Assembly (NCBI RefSeq): GCF_000688235.1
Contig: NZ_JHYO01000007.1
Location: forward strand, 62,001 to 126,000
Direction: 5' to 3'
Origin: Terasakiella pusilla DSM 6293
Lineage (GTDB): Bacteria; Pseudomonadota; Alphaproteobacteria; Rhodospirillales; Terasakiellaceae
Length of the DNA: 64,000 nucleotides
Positions 47,071-55,948 of the stretch are shown one piece after another. Position numbers and translations under genes: made by a program. The notes beneath the pieces are model-generated. The model worked only from the letters and a program-made list of their open reading frames with translations. It did no database searches and was not told the DNA's origin. The first letter of the stretch is position 1. Each line of letters begins with the position of its first letter.

Positions 47071-47529
47071 ATGCGCTGTCCATTCTGTGGCGACCATGAT
47101 ACCCAAGTTAAGGATTCTCGTCCTGCAGAGGACAGCGCCTCTATTCGCCGTCGCCGGTATTGTCCGGCCTGTTCTTCACGCTTCACAACGTTCGAGCGCG
47201 TACAACTGCGCGAACTGACTGTTGTAAAGCGCGACGGTACAAAAAAAGCCTTTGATCGTGAAAAACTTCTAAGCTCCATTCGCATTGCGCTTCGCAAGCG
47301 TCCGGTGGACGAAGAAAAGATCGAACGCATTGTCAGCTCTATCCAACGTCAGCTCGAAACATCGGGCGAAACGGAAATCCAGTCTGCCGCTATTGGTGAA
47401 AAAGTGATGGAAGTCTTGCTGGATATCGATAAAGTTGCCTATGTAAGATTTGCCTCTGTTTATAAAGACTTCCGTGAAGCAAAGGACTTCGAGGACTTTG
47501 TCGAAAATTTGGGAACACATAAAGAATAA
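47071..47529 (+). CDS. nrdR: Transcriptional repressor NrdR
   Basis: NrdR represses ribonucleotide reductase genes in response to ATP/dATP. The 152 residues have the N-terminal zinc ribbon (CPFCG at the start, RRRRYCPAC later, FTTFER) and an ATP-cone domain (about 48-135, [17 protein letters not shown]). It is followed by ribD in overlapping or near-overlapping frame, the usual order in this class. Confidence 0.96.
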   Translation: MRCPFCGDHDTQVKDSRPAEDSASIRRRRYCPACSSRFTTFERVQLRELTVVKRDGTKKAFDREKLLSSIRIALRKRPVDEEKIERIVSSIQRQLETSGETEIQSAAIGEKVMEVLLDIDKVAYVRFASVYKDFREAKDFEDFVENLGTHKE

Positions 47530-48658
47530 AGCCCCGTCACCAGCCTGTGACGACGACGCTTATATGAAAATTGCCCTCAAGCTCGCCAAACGCGGGCTTG
47601 GCAACGTTTGGCCGAACCCTGCCGTCGGCTGCGTTCTTGTAAAAGAAAACACCATTATCGCACGCGGCTGGACCCAGCCCGGTGGTCGCCCTCATGCCGA
47701 AGTCGAAGCCTTAACGCGGGCAGGGGAAGCGGCAAAGGGTGCGACAGCTTACGTCACTCTAGAACCTTGTGCCCATTACGGTAAAACACCACCCTGTGCA
47801 AATGCCCTTGTAGAGGCTGGCATCAAACGCGTTGTTATCGCTGTTGAAGATCCAGACCCGCGCGTATCGGGGCAAGGGGTTAAAATCCTCAAAGACGCGG
47901 GCATTGACGTGACCATGAATGTCTGTCGTGAGGAGGGGATTGAAGTTAACGAAGGCTTCTTCCTGAAAGTTTTGAAAAACCGCCCCCTCTTCACCATGAA
48001 AATGGCGACCACACTGGACGGTAAAATTGCCGTTCATACCGGGGAAAGCCAGTGGATCACAGAACAGCCAACACGTCAGCAAGGCCACCTGCTACGCGCT
48101 AACCATGATGCCATCATGGTCGGGATCGGGACGGCCTCTGAAGATAACCCAGAGCTTACCTGTCGTCTGCCGGGCCTTGAACATCATTCACCGGTGCGCA
48201 TTGTCGTTGATCGCCGTATGCGCCTGCCACTAACAAGTAAGCTCGTCACCCAAGCACACAAAATCCCGACCTGGATGATTACCTTGGGGGATCAGGATGC
48301 CATTCGCGCAGAAGCTTACCGCGAAGCTGGTGTTGAACTGATTATCCCGGATAGCAGTTCTCAATCCGAAGCTGGAATTACATTGGACTGGGTGGCTCAG
48401 GAACTGGCGAAACGCGACTTAACCCGCATCCTTGTAGAAGGGGGCAGCCATCTGGCCGCCGCCCTGCTTCGTCGCAAGTTGGTGGATCGCCTTTGCTGGA
48501 TGCGTGCCCCACGGATTATGGGGCATGACGGGATACCGGTTGTGCAGGCCTTCGGGGTTGACCATCTTGAAGAAACGCCGTTTTTTGACCGTACCTCCAT
48601 GTTTAATTCCGGTGACGACTTAGTCGAAATCTATCGTCGTCGTGATTTTGATATTTAA
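47498..48658 (+). CDS. ribD: Bifunctional riboflavin biosynthesis deaminase/reductase RibD
   Basis: RibD deaminates and reduces the pyrimidine intermediate of riboflavin synthesis. The deaminase domain has the zinc motifs [43 protein letters not shown]. The reductase domain follows ([47 protein letters not shown]). The family begins a few residues before DxxYMxxAL, so the start must lie upstream of the ATG at 47564. In-frame TTG 47498 (tentatively chosen), GTG 47474 and TTG 47450 all fall inside nrdR, and none has a strong ribosome site. Confidence 0.9.
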   Translation: MSKIWEHIKNKAPSPACDDDAYMKIALKLAKRGLGNVWPNPAVGCVLVKENTIIARGWTQPGGRPHAEVEALTRAGEAAKGATAYVTLEPCAHYGKTPPCANALVEAGIKRVVIAVEDPDPRVSGQGVKILKDAGIDVTMNVCREEGIEVNEGFFLKVLKNRPLFTMKMATTLDGKIAVHTGESQWITEQPTRQQGHLLRANHDAIMVGIGTASEDNPELTCRLPGLEHHSPVRIVVDRRMRLPLTSKLVTQAHKIPTWMITLGDQDAIRAEAYREAGVELIIPDSSSQSEAGITLDWVAQELAKRDLTRILVEGGSHLAAALLRRKLVDRLCWMRAPRIMGHDGIPVVQAFGVDHLEETPFFDRTSMFNSGDDLVEIYRRRDFDI

Positions 48659-48688
48659 CAATAAAAAAGCTAAGAAAGGCCGCACCCT

Positions 48689-49282
48689 ATGTTTACAGGT
48701 ATCATCACAGATTTGGGTAAAATCAAATCCATTGAAAAAGCAGGCGACACTCGCTTTGACTTCGTAACTTCATACGATATGTCAACCGTAGACATCGGCG
48801 CCTCTATCGCCTGCAATGGCGCATGTATGACCGTCATTGAAAAAGGCAACGGCTGGTTTGCCATTACCGCCTCAGCGGAGAGCCTGTCCAAAACCACAAT
48901 GGGCGACTGGAAAGAAGGCGACGACATCAACTTTGAACGCGCCTGCCGCGTCGGTGACGAACTGGGGGGGCATATTGTCTCCGGCCACGTCGATGGGGTC
49001 GCGGAAGTTGTATCCATCACGCCGGAAGGGGATTCCCACCGCTTTAAATTTAAAGCACCTGCGAATTTGAAAAATTTCATTGCGCCAAAGGGGTCAGTTA
49101 CGCTAAACGGCATTTCCCTGACGGTAAATGAGGTTGAAGATGATATCTTCGGTATCAATATCATTCCTCATACCATGGACGTCACCAATCTTGGTCAAAC
49201 AAAGGTTGGCGACAAGGTGAATTTAGAAATCGACATGTTGGCGCGATACGTAGCGCGCCTTCTGGAAAAGGACGAAAAATAA
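48689..49282 (+). CDS. ribE: Riboflavin synthase alpha chain
   Basis: Riboflavin synthase dismutates two molecules of 6,7-dimethyl-8-ribityllumazine to riboflavin. The 197 residues show the duplicated lumazine-binding repeats: MFTGIITDLGKI and SIACNGACMTVIEKG in the first, HIVSGHVDGVAEVVSI and GSVTLNGISLTVNEVEDD in the second. It lies between ribD and ribB with 30 bp and 2 bp gaps. No FMN riboswitch is visible upstream of the group. Confidence 0.95.
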   Translation: MFTGIITDLGKIKSIEKAGDTRFDFVTSYDMSTVDIGASIACNGACMTVIEKGNGWFAITASAESLSKTTMGDWKEGDDINFERACRVGDELGGHIVSGHVDGVAEVVSITPEGDSHRFKFKAPANLKNFIAPKGSVTLNGISLTVNEVEDDIFGINIIPHTMDVTNLGQTKVGDKVNLEIDMLARYVARLLEKDEK

Positions 49283-49284
49283 CA

Positions 49285-50409
49285 GTGACTGATTACAGCC
49301 AATATCTGTCCAGCATCGAAGAGATTATCGAAGATGCCAAACAAGGTCGTATGTTCATCCTTGTTGATGACGAAGATCGTGAGAATGAAGGGGATTTGAT
49401 CATCCCTGCGGAAAAATGCGACGCTGATGCCATCAACTTTATGGCAACACATGGTCGTGGCTTGATTTGCCTTGCCATGACTGGGGAGCGGATCGATCAT
49501 CTGGGCCTGCCTTTGATGACCACGCATAACGCCTCACGCCATGAAACCGCCTTTACAATTTCCATTGAAGCCCGCGAAGGGGTTTCCACCGGTATTTCTG
49601 CGGCAGACCGTGCGCTGACAATCGGCACAGCAATTGCTGAACAGTCATCCCGCGCCGATATCGCAACACCGGGTCATATCTTCCCGTTGCGCGCCCGTGA
49701 CGGTGGTGTTCTGGTCCGCGCCGGTCATACCGAAGCATCTGTGGACGTTGCGCGTCTAGCAGGCCTCAACCCGTCTGGTGTGATTTGTGAAATCATGAAC
49801 GACGATGGCACCATGGCGCGTTTGCCCGATCTGGTCGGCTACGCTCAAAAACACGATTTGAAAATTGCAACCATCGCAGACCTGATCGCATACCGTCGTA
49901 AACATGACCGCATCATTGAAGTGAAGACAGAGACAACGTTGAACAGCCTTTACGGCGGTGAGTTCAACATGCGCGTTTACACAAATAATGTTGAATATGC
50001 AGAGCACGTGGCCCTGATCAAAGGTGACATTACAACCAACGAACCTGTGCTGGTGCGTATGCATGCACTGAACGTTCTGGATGATGTACTGGGCGATCAT
50101 AGTGCCGGTAAGCAAAAAGAACTCCACAACGCCATGCGTCATATTGCAGACGTTGGTCGCGGCGTGATTGTCCTGATCCGCGAGCCACAACGTTCCAGCC
50201 TGTCGGAGCGTGTGAAAGCACATGCAGACGGCAAAAAAGGGGCTGGTCAGCTGCGCGATTATGGAACTGGGGCACAAATCCTGCTTGATCTCGGCATCAG
50301 CGATATGATCCTGCTCAGCAATTCTGAGCGTAAAAATATTATTGGTCTGGAAGGCTATGGTCTTGCTATTGTAGACCAGCAACCGATCCCGACATTGGAG
50401 AATGAATGA
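49285..50409 (+). CDS. ribB: 3,4-dihydroxy-2-butanone 4-phosphate synthase with degenerate GTP cyclohydrolase II domain (RibBX type)
   Basis: The 374-residue protein starts at a GTG. Its first 205 residues are RibB, with the acidic metal motif DDEDRENEGDLIIPAE and the conserved ATHGRGLICLAM, converting ribulose 5-phosphate to the four-carbon unit of riboflavin. The C-terminal half aligns with RibA (GTP cyclohydrolase II) but lacks the zinc Cys residues: where RibA has GDxxxSxxCxC this one reads LDDVLGDHSAGKQKE with no Cys. It is therefore probably not active as a cyclohydrolase. This two-part form, called RibBX in the literature, is common in proteobacteria with a separate ribA. The stop overlaps ribH. 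Confidence 0.92.
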   Translation: MTDYSQYLSSIEEIIEDAKQGRMFILVDDEDRENEGDLIIPAEKCDADAINFMATHGRGLICLAMTGERIDHLGLPLMTTHNASRHETAFTISIEAREGVSTGISAADRALTIGTAIAEQSSRADIATPGHIFPLRARDGGVLVRAGHTEASVDVARLAGLNPSGVICEIMNDDGTMARLPDLVGYAQKHDLKIATIADLIAYRRKHDRIIEVKTETTLNSLYGGEFNMRVYTNNVEYAEHVALIKGDITTNEPVLVRMHALNVLDDVLGDHSAGKQKELHNAMRHIADVGRGVIVLIREPQRSSLSERVKAHADGKKGAGQLRDYGTGAQILLDLGISDMILLSNSERKNIIGLEGYGLAIVDQQPIPTLENE

Positions 50410-50870
50410 TGGAAGCCCCACGTATTTTTGTTGCGGAAGCCCGTTTCTATGATGATATCGCAGACCAGCTCTATGCCTCTGTCGAAAAAGAGTTTGAAGG
50501 CAAAGGGTATGAACTAAAGCGCTTTCAGGTACCCGGTGTCTTTGAACTGGCGCCGGCCTTTTCCTATGCCATTCAATCCATGAAAGTGGGCGCGATGGGC
50601 TCGCGTTATGCCGGTTTTATCAGCTTGGGCTGTGTCATCCGTGGGGAAACAACCCATTATGACGTGGTGGTCAACGAAACCTCACGCGCTTTGATGGACC
50701 TGACAGTTAAACACAACCTTGCCCATGGCTTCGGAATGATCACTTGCGAAAACCGGGACCAGGCGCTTGTGCGCGCTGATCGTGACCAGAAAGACGTCGG
50801 GGGTAAAGCCGCACGTGCCTGTCTCGACATGATCGAGTTGAAAAAAGAACTTCACCTGTTGCCGAGATAA
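50406..50870 (+). CDS. ribH: 6,7-dimethyl-8-ribityllumazine synthase
   Basis: RibH condenses the RibD and RibB products to the lumazine and assembles as pentamers or icosahedra. The 154 residues have ARFYDDIADQLYASV, FQVPGVFELAPAFSYAI and CVIRGETTHYDVVVNETSRALMDL with the active-site His. It begins ATGATGG overlapping the ribB stop. nusB follows 5 bp after its stop, the standard ribH-nusB pair. Confidence 0.94.
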   Translation: MMEAPRIFVAEARFYDDIADQLYASVEKEFEGKGYELKRFQVPGVFELAPAFSYAIQSMKVGAMGSRYAGFISLGCVIRGETTHYDVVVNETSRALMDLTVKHNLAHGFGMITCENRDQALVRADRDQKDVGGKAARACLDMIELKKELHLLPR

Positions 50871-50875
50871 GTGCC

Positions 50876-51376
50876 ATGAGCGATAAAATTAAACCAAACA
50901 AGTCCGTAAAACGCAGCTCTGCACGTCTGGCTGCCGTGCAGGCAATTTATGAAGTTGAACTGTCTGACAGCAATGTGGATGACGTTCTGATCAACTTTCT
51001 AAAAACCCGTTGGGACACACCGCAAGAAGTCGGGGACGAAAATCAGGAAAGCAGCCCGCTGACAGCACCTGATAAAAACCTGTTCACTGACCTGATCCGT
51101 GGCGTTCATAAGCAACGTGATCAGCTGGAAGAAATGCTGGCGGGTGCCTTGTCCCAAGAATGGTCGCCGGATCGTTTGGAAACCATCGTACGCATTATCC
51201 TGCTCGCCGGTATTTACGAGCTTTATAACCGTAAAGACGTCCCTGCACGTGTGGTTATCACACAGTATGTGGATGTGGCCCATGCCTTCTTTGAAGGACC
51301 GGAACCTGGTTTTGTAAACGGTGTTCTGGATCGCATGGCAAAAACACTGCGTCCGGATGACTTCCAAAAACGCTAA
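50876..51376 (+). CDS. nusB: Transcription antitermination factor NusB
   Basis: NusB with NusE binds BoxA in rRNA operons. The 166 residues fit the all-helical fold: SARLAAVQAIYEVELS, LIRGVHKQRDQLEEML, ETIVRIILLAGIYELYNRKDVPARVVITQYVDVAHAFFEGPEPGFVNGVLDRMAK. It follows ribH by 5 bp and precedes thiL by 2 bp, so the whole run from ribD to thiL is probably one transcript. Confidence 0.96.
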   Translation: MSDKIKPNKSVKRSSARLAAVQAIYEVELSDSNVDDVLINFLKTRWDTPQEVGDENQESSPLTAPDKNLFTDLIRGVHKQRDQLEEMLAGALSQEWSPDRLETIVRIILLAGIYELYNRKDVPARVVITQYVDVAHAFFEGPEPGFVNGVLDRMAKTLRPDDFQKR

Positions 51377-51378
51377 TC

Positions 51379-52329
51379 ATGTTGGGTGAATTCGAACAGA
51401 TCGCTAAAATTATGGCTCCTTTAGCTCAAAAGGCTAGAGGAGCTTTTGGTTTAACAGATGATGCCGCTGTCTTTCAGCATGCACCAGATCAAGAAATCGT
51501 CGTCACGACCGACACTCTGATTGCAGGCGTGCATTTTTTTGCCGCCGACCCACCGGAAACGATTGCCCGCAAACTCTTGGGGGTAAACTTATCTGATCTG
51601 GCTGCAATGGGTGCTCAGCCGCTTCACTATACGCTCAACGCTTCATACCCTCGTGATATCAAGCTGGATTGGCTCAAAAGCTTTGCAGCAGGCTTAAAAG
51701 CCATGCAGGACACATATGGCATTATCTTGCTTGGCGGAGATACCACTTCAACGCCAGGTCCCCTTTGCCTCAGCTTAACCGCTTTCGGCACAGTCCCGAA
51801 AGGACAGGCCATTCGACGCACAACCGCGCGGGTAGGGGATTTAATCTGCACCAGCGGCACCATTGGAGATGGCGCCCTCGGCCTCTTGGTCGCTCAAGGG
51901 CGGCTTGAGGACCAGAGCGGACATTTGTTAGGGCGATATCGCTGCCCCCAACCAAGAACGGCCCTAGGCGTAGCCCTCAGCTCACTTGCTACGGCTTGCC
52001 TTGATATTTCTGACGGCTTACTGACGGACTTCACTCATATGAAAAAGGCAGGGGAGATTTACCTTTCGTCCATCCCCTTGTCCAAGCCAGCACAGCACTT
52101 GCTGGAACAGGATTCTGAGTTGTTTGCTACGATCCTAAACGGCGGGGATGACTATGAATTACTTTTTTGTGTAGCCCCCGAAAATGAAAACGTCCTTAAA
52201 ACCATAGCGCAAAAGACAGCAACGCCAATTACTGTAATCGGCAGGATTACAACTGGCGAAGGCGTCCGCTTGTTGGATCAGGACAACAACCAAGTCCCTG
52301 TAGAAACAGCCGGCTATCGTCATTTTTGA
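51379..52329 (+). CDS. thiL: Thiamine-monophosphate kinase
   Basis: ThiL phosphorylates thiamine monophosphate to the diphosphate cofactor. The 316 residues show the PurM-like fold: GLTDDAAVFQ, VVTTDTLIAGVHFFAADPPETIARKLLGVNLSDLAAMGA, LGGDTTSTPGPLCLS and ACLDISDGLLTDFTHM. It ends the rib-nusB-thiL group. The FliL-like gene begins 74 bp later. Confidence 0.95.
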   Translation: MLGEFEQIAKIMAPLAQKARGAFGLTDDAAVFQHAPDQEIVVTTDTLIAGVHFFAADPPETIARKLLGVNLSDLAAMGAQPLHYTLNASYPRDIKLDWLKSFAAGLKAMQDTYGIILLGGDTTSTPGPLCLSLTAFGTVPKGQAIRRTTARVGDLICTSGTIGDGALGLLVAQGRLEDQSGHLLGRYRCPQPRTALGVALSSLATACLDISDGLLTDFTHMKKAGEIYLSSIPLSKPAQHLLEQDSELFATILNGGDDYELLFCVAPENENVLKTIAQKTATPITVIGRITTGEGVRLLDQDNNQVPVETAGYRHF

Positions 52330-52403
52330 AGTCTCACATTGCATTCATCAACGACACAACCGATAATAATACGACTTAATCGAGGGTAATAGGCACATAT
52401 ATA

Positions 52404-52874
52404 ATGAAAAAAGCGATTCTCATTTTCGTTCTGGCACTTGTTGTCATCGGAGCTGTCATCGGCACGCTATATTTTTTAAAGCTAGGGCCGTTTGAAGGTC
52501 GGGACAAGGTTATCGAAAAAACACAGGAAGAACTTGAGCTTGAACGCGTAGATAATAAAACGACAATTAAAATCAAACCTTTTACCATTCCCATGTTTCA
52601 AGGGGAACGGGTCGCCGGCAGCATTCAGGTCCAATTTGAACTAGAAATCCAAAAAGGTCAGGAAGAAATCATTAAGGGCAAGATGGTACGGCTGGAAGAT
52701 GCCTATCTGCGCGACCTCTACGTCTTTATGCCCCGCCTACTGCGTAACCGCGAAAAACTGGATATTATCGCCCTTAAAAAGCGCCTTCTGCGCGTTACCG
52801 CCAAGGTCATGGGGGAAGATGCACAAATTGTCTCAGACGTGCTGATCCAGTCCGTTGCCGATAATCCCGGTTAA
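52404..52874 (+). CDS. FliL-like single-pass membrane protein
   Basis: This 156-residue protein has an N-terminal membrane helix (about 4-26, AILIFVLALVVIGAVIGTLYF) and a periplasmic part with alternating beta and helix: FTIPMFQGERVAGSIQVQFELEI, then EDAYLRDLYVFMPRLLRNREKLDIIALKKRLLRV. The pattern recalls FliL, the stator-associated flagellar protein, but the match is weak and no flagellar genes are near. It could be a FliL paralogue used elsewhere. It is followed closely by the shared terminator and the convergent bamE-like gene. Confidence 0.6.
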   Translation: MKKAILIFVLALVVIGAVIGTLYFLKLGPFEGRDKVIEKTQEELELERVDNKTTIKIKPFTIPMFQGERVAGSIQVQFELEIQKGQEEIIKGKMVRLEDAYLRDLYVFMPRLLRNREKLDIIALKKRLLRVTAKVMGEDAQIVSDVLIQSVADNPG

Positions 52875-52902
52875 GCAGAAGGCTTTTATCACCGGAGTTC
52901 AT

Positions 52903-52937
52903 AAAAAAAGGAAGGCCGATTGGACCTTCCTTTTTTG
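52903..52937. terminator. Bidirectional terminator between the FliL-like and bamE-like genes
   Basis: AAAAAAGGAAGG and CCTTCCTTTTTT arms with a short GC-closed loop carry A- and T-runs on both sides. Confidence 0.93.
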
Positions 52938-52941
52938 TTGG

Positions 52942-53397
52942 TTATTTGCCTTTGTTAAAGCGGCCCAAGTTCCCGAAGATCTGCTCAAAGAACGTGATCT
53001 CGTTCCCCGCTGTCGGTGTCGTGCGGTCAACGAACGCGACATTACGTCCTTGTTGATTATCTTCCTTCTTGACCCATTCAACAAAACCTTCCTTGTTGAA
53101 TTTAACCTGCACAACGGTGCGATCCAGAATTTCAGGGGCAAGGAACGCGTAATACTCAACGCGCTCGCTGATATAATACCAAGATTCGCCGCCAAAAGTG
53201 GAGTGAGCCGTCGGTGTTCCCAAAATTTCAGCGACATCACGTGCATGAACTTCACCGGGGACTAACTCCGCCAAACGGTCGGGATCGGGAAGGTTCCCCC
53301 GCGTTGCAAACTGAGAGCTACAGGCGCTTACCATCAAGGCAGCCCCTACGACCAGACCCAAACCAATAAAGGATTTTGAACGAAGCGATTTAAACAT
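52942..53397 (-). CDS. bamE: Outer membrane assembly lipoprotein BamE/SmpA-like
   Basis: This 151-residue lipoprotein has a signal peptide with lipobox MVSACSS near residue 26. The SmpA/OmlA domain follows: LAELVPGEVHARDVAEILGTPTAHSTFGGESWYYISERVEYYAFL, where ILGTP and the W-Y-Y-I strand are typical. BamE is a small part of the BAM complex that inserts beta-barrel proteins in the outer membrane. It is divergent from the bc1 chaperone gene. Confidence 0.9.
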   Translation of the reverse strand: MFKSLRSKSFIGLGLVVGAALMVSACSSQFATRGNLPDPDRLAELVPGEVHARDVAEILGTPTAHSTFGGESWYYISERVEYYAFLAPEILDRTVVQVKFNKEGFVEWVKKEDNQQGRNVAFVDRTTPTAGNEITFFEQIFGNLGRFNKGK

Positions 53398-53490
53398 CTA
53401 TACCCACAAACCTGATTTTCACTTTGAAAAGAGCCCCTACAATATCTTATAAGTCCTATTGATCAAGTTTTATTGAAATGCAAATGGCCC

Positions 53491-54036
53491 ATGATCTTTT
53501 CCAAACTGTTTAAATCCAAGCCTGCCTACTCTGAAGAGGTGCAGGCGCTTTACAAGTCCATCGTTCAACAGGCGCGCCTTCCGGCGTTCTATACCGACCT
53601 TGAGGTTGCCGATACGGTTGAAGGTCGCTTTGATATGATTATCCTTCACGCCTTCTGTGTCATGCGCCGTTTAAAAGATGGCGACGCGGATGTCGCAGTC
53701 TTCGCACAAGCCCTCTATGATCTAATGTTTGCCGACTTTGACCTGAATTTGCGCGAACTCGGCGTGGGTGATATGGGGCTGGCTCGTCGCGTCCCCAAAA
53801 TGGCGGAAGCTTTTTATGGCCGCATCACCGTTTACGAGGAAGCCTTAAGCCAAAATGATAACAACGCGGCTTTGAAAGAAGCCTTGGATCGAAACCTCTA
53901 CAGAAAAACACCGGTTTCTGACGAATCGCTAAACAAAATGGCAGAGTATTTACGCAACGAAGCCGATAAAGTTCAAAAAACGCCCTTCGCGGACCTACAG
54001 CAAGGCAAGCTCGACTTTGGCCCTGCGCCCGTTTGA
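53491..54036 (+). CDS. Ubiquinol-cytochrome c chaperone family protein
   Basis: The 181-residue protein resembles the CBP3/UQCC1-like chaperone domain: LYKSIVQQARLPAFYTDLEVADTVEGRFDMIILHAFCVMRRL, then ALYDLMFADFDLNLRELGVGDMGLARRVPKMAEAFYGRI. In mitochondria this domain helps cytochrome b synthesis for the bc1 complex; the bacterial role is probably similar. I start at the ATG 53491; a longer TTG start at 53473 is possible. It is followed 11 bp later by the DUF177 gene. Confidence 0.9.
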   Translation: MIFSKLFKSKPAYSEEVQALYKSIVQQARLPAFYTDLEVADTVEGRFDMIILHAFCVMRRLKDGDADVAVFAQALYDLMFADFDLNLRELGVGDMGLARRVPKMAEAFYGRITVYEEALSQNDNNAALKEALDRNLYRKTPVSDESLNKMAEYLRNEADKVQKTPFADLQQGKLDFGPAPV

Positions 54037-54047
54037 AAGTTCAAAAA

Positions 54048-54590
54048 ATGACCGAGACAGAATTCAACGTCCCGTTTCAAGCTGACAAGCTTGGGCCTAA
54101 CCCAAAACGCATACATCTGGAAGCTACCGCCGACGAACTGGCAGCCCTCAGTCACCGTTTTGGCCTGCAATCCATGGATTTTCTCAAAGGAGAGGTGATG
54201 ATGCAGCGCCTTTCCGGCAAAAAAATTGAGTGCCGGTTTAAAGCTTCTGCAAAAATTACACAGCAATGCGTTGTCACCTTTAAACCCATTTCATCCCAGA
54301 TAAACCTTGAGTTTACGCGCATCTATGACGAGAACTTAAAAGGCGATCATTTTGAAAAAGAGATCGAAATCGACATAGAAGCCACCGAAGAGCTTGATCC
54401 CATTGTGGATGGTGTGATAGACCTCGGCGCGGCTGTAAGTGAGGAGCTGGGACTTGAGATAGATCCATTCCCGCGTGCCGATGGCACAGATTACACCGAA
54501 TTCGGCATCGGTCCGGAGATCACGGAAGAGGAAGTTAAACAGAACAATCCTTTTTCCGTTCTGGCTGAGCTGAAAAATAAAAGTGAATAA
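54048..54590 (+). CDS. DUF177 (YceD) family protein
   Basis: This 180-residue acidic protein contains the DUF177 block (KIECRFKASAKITQQCVVTFKPISSQINLEFTRIYD with one central Cys, and DLGAAVSEELGLEIDPFPR). YceD has been linked to 23S rRNA handling, and its gene normally sits before rpmF, as here (91 bp). Its start is the ATG at 54048; a TTG at 54033 overlaps the previous stop. It likely belongs to the chaperone-DUF177-rpmF group. Confidence 0.88.
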   Translation: MTETEFNVPFQADKLGPNPKRIHLEATADELAALSHRFGLQSMDFLKGEVMMQRLSGKKIECRFKASAKITQQCVVTFKPISSQINLEFTRIYDENLKGDHFEKEIEIDIEATEELDPIVDGVIDLGAAVSEELGLEIDPFPRADGTDYTEFGIGPEITEEEVKQNNPFSVLAELKNKSE

Positions 54591-54681
54591 AGCGTCATAA
54601 TAGGCTTGCCCTATGTGACACTTTCGTTTAAATAACCGCCTCCCTCGTTTTCGAGCTGATTAATTTTAAGAGTACAGAATA

Positions 54682-54864
54682 ATGGCTGTTCCTAAGAAAA
54701 AAGTATCCACATCTCGTCGCAACATGCGTCGTTCTCATGACTCCTTGAAGGCGTCTGTTTACAACGAATGCTCCAACTGTGGCGAACTGAAGCGTCCTCA
54801 CCACGTTTGTTCTGAGTGCGGTCACTATGATGACCGTGAGGTTACTGACGTCGAAGCCGTATAA
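54682..54864 (+). CDS. rpmF: 50S ribosomal protein L32
   Basis: The 60-residue ribosomal protein has the [20 protein letters not shown] start and the four-Cys zinc motif [20 protein letters not shown], so it is the zinc-binding form of L32. It precedes plsX by 27 bp in the widespread rpmF-plsX-fabH arrangement. Confidence 0.98.
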   Translation: MAVPKKKVSTSRRNMRRSHDSLKASVYNECSNCGELKRPHHVCSECGHYDDREVTDVEAV

Positions 54865-54891
54865 TTACGCCTTCGAAGAAAGGGTTGCCTC

Positions 54892-55929
54892 TTGTCAAAC
54901 GATATGACGCTTGCCATTGATGCTATGGGTGGGGATGATGCCCCGCATATGGTTATCGAAGGCTTAAGCATCTGCAAGACAAAGCTCCCTGGCACTCGTT
55001 TCCTTTTGGTAGGTGATGAGCGTCAGCTGGAGCCTTTGTTGCTTCAATATCCTGACTTGAAGGATATCTGCACCATCCTGCATACGGATGAAGTCGTCAC
55101 CAACGACGACAAACCGGCTGTTGCCTTGCGCAACCGTCGTGGTTCATCCATGCGTCTTGCTATCAATGCCGTCAAAAACGGTGAGGCTGCTGGCATTGTC
55201 TCAGCAGGCAATACCGGTGCGCTTATGGCAATGGCTAAATTTGCCCTACGCACACTTCCTGGTATTGACCGTCCCGCAATCGCAACCTACCTGCCACACA
55301 AAAGCGGTGGCAGTGTCATGCTTGATTTGGGTGCGAATGTTGAATGCGATGCAGACAATCTGACCCAATTCGCTGTCATGGGGGAAGTCTACGCCCGCAA
55401 CGTGCTGGGCCTACCCAAACCAAAAGTCGGAATCCTCAACATCGGGGAAGAAGACCTTAAGGGCAACGACTCGGTCAAACAGGCCCATTCAATCCTGCGG
55501 ACCACTAATCTTGATATCGACTTCTATGGCTTTGTCGAAGGGGATGATATTGGGAAAGGGACTGTGGACGTGATCGTGACCGATGGCTTTACTGGCAACG
55601 TGGCTCTCAAAACCATCGAAGGTACCGCCCATCTTTTAGGGTACGTGCTGAAAGAAGCGCTCACCAGCAGCCTCCTCGGTAAGCTCGGTGCTCTGATTGC
55701 CAAACCTGCGCTGATGAACTTCAAGAAAAAAATGGACCCGCGCCTATATAATGGCGCTATGTTCTTGGGTTTGAACGGAATATGCGTTAAAAGCCATGGC
55801 GGGACAGACGCTTTAGGTTTTGCAAATGCGGTTACTGTCGCTCATGACCTTGTGGCTCATGGCTTCAACGACCTGATAAAAGAAGACCTTGAACGTCTGA
55901 TGGACGCCCACAGTGGCAATGGCTCTTAA
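54892..55929 (+). CDS. plsX: Phosphate acyltransferase PlsX
   Basis: PlsX makes acyl-phosphate from acyl-ACP for phospholipid synthesis. The 345 residues show LAIDAMGGDDAPHMVIEG, IVSAGNTGALMAMAKFALRTLPGIDRPAIATYLP, GILNIGEEDLKGND, VIVTDGFTGNVALKTIEGTA and KSHGGTDALGFANAV. A TTG start (54892) has AAAGGG in good position; an ATG at 54904 is a less well-placed alternative. fabH starts 19 bp after its stop. Confidence 0.96.
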   Translation: MSNDMTLAIDAMGGDDAPHMVIEGLSICKTKLPGTRFLLVGDERQLEPLLLQYPDLKDICTILHTDEVVTNDDKPAVALRNRRGSSMRLAINAVKNGEAAGIVSAGNTGALMAMAKFALRTLPGIDRPAIATYLPHKSGGSVMLDLGANVECDADNLTQFAVMGEVYARNVLGLPKPKVGILNIGEEDLKGNDSVKQAHSILRTTNLDIDFYGFVEGDDIGKGTVDVIVTDGFTGNVALKTIEGTAHLLGYVLKEALTSSLLGKLGALIAKPALMNFKKKMDPRLYNGAMFLGLNGICVKSHGGTDALGFANAVTVAHDLVAHGFNDLIKEDLERLMDAHSGNGS

Positions 55930-55948
55930 CTTTTAATGGCGGCTTTAA

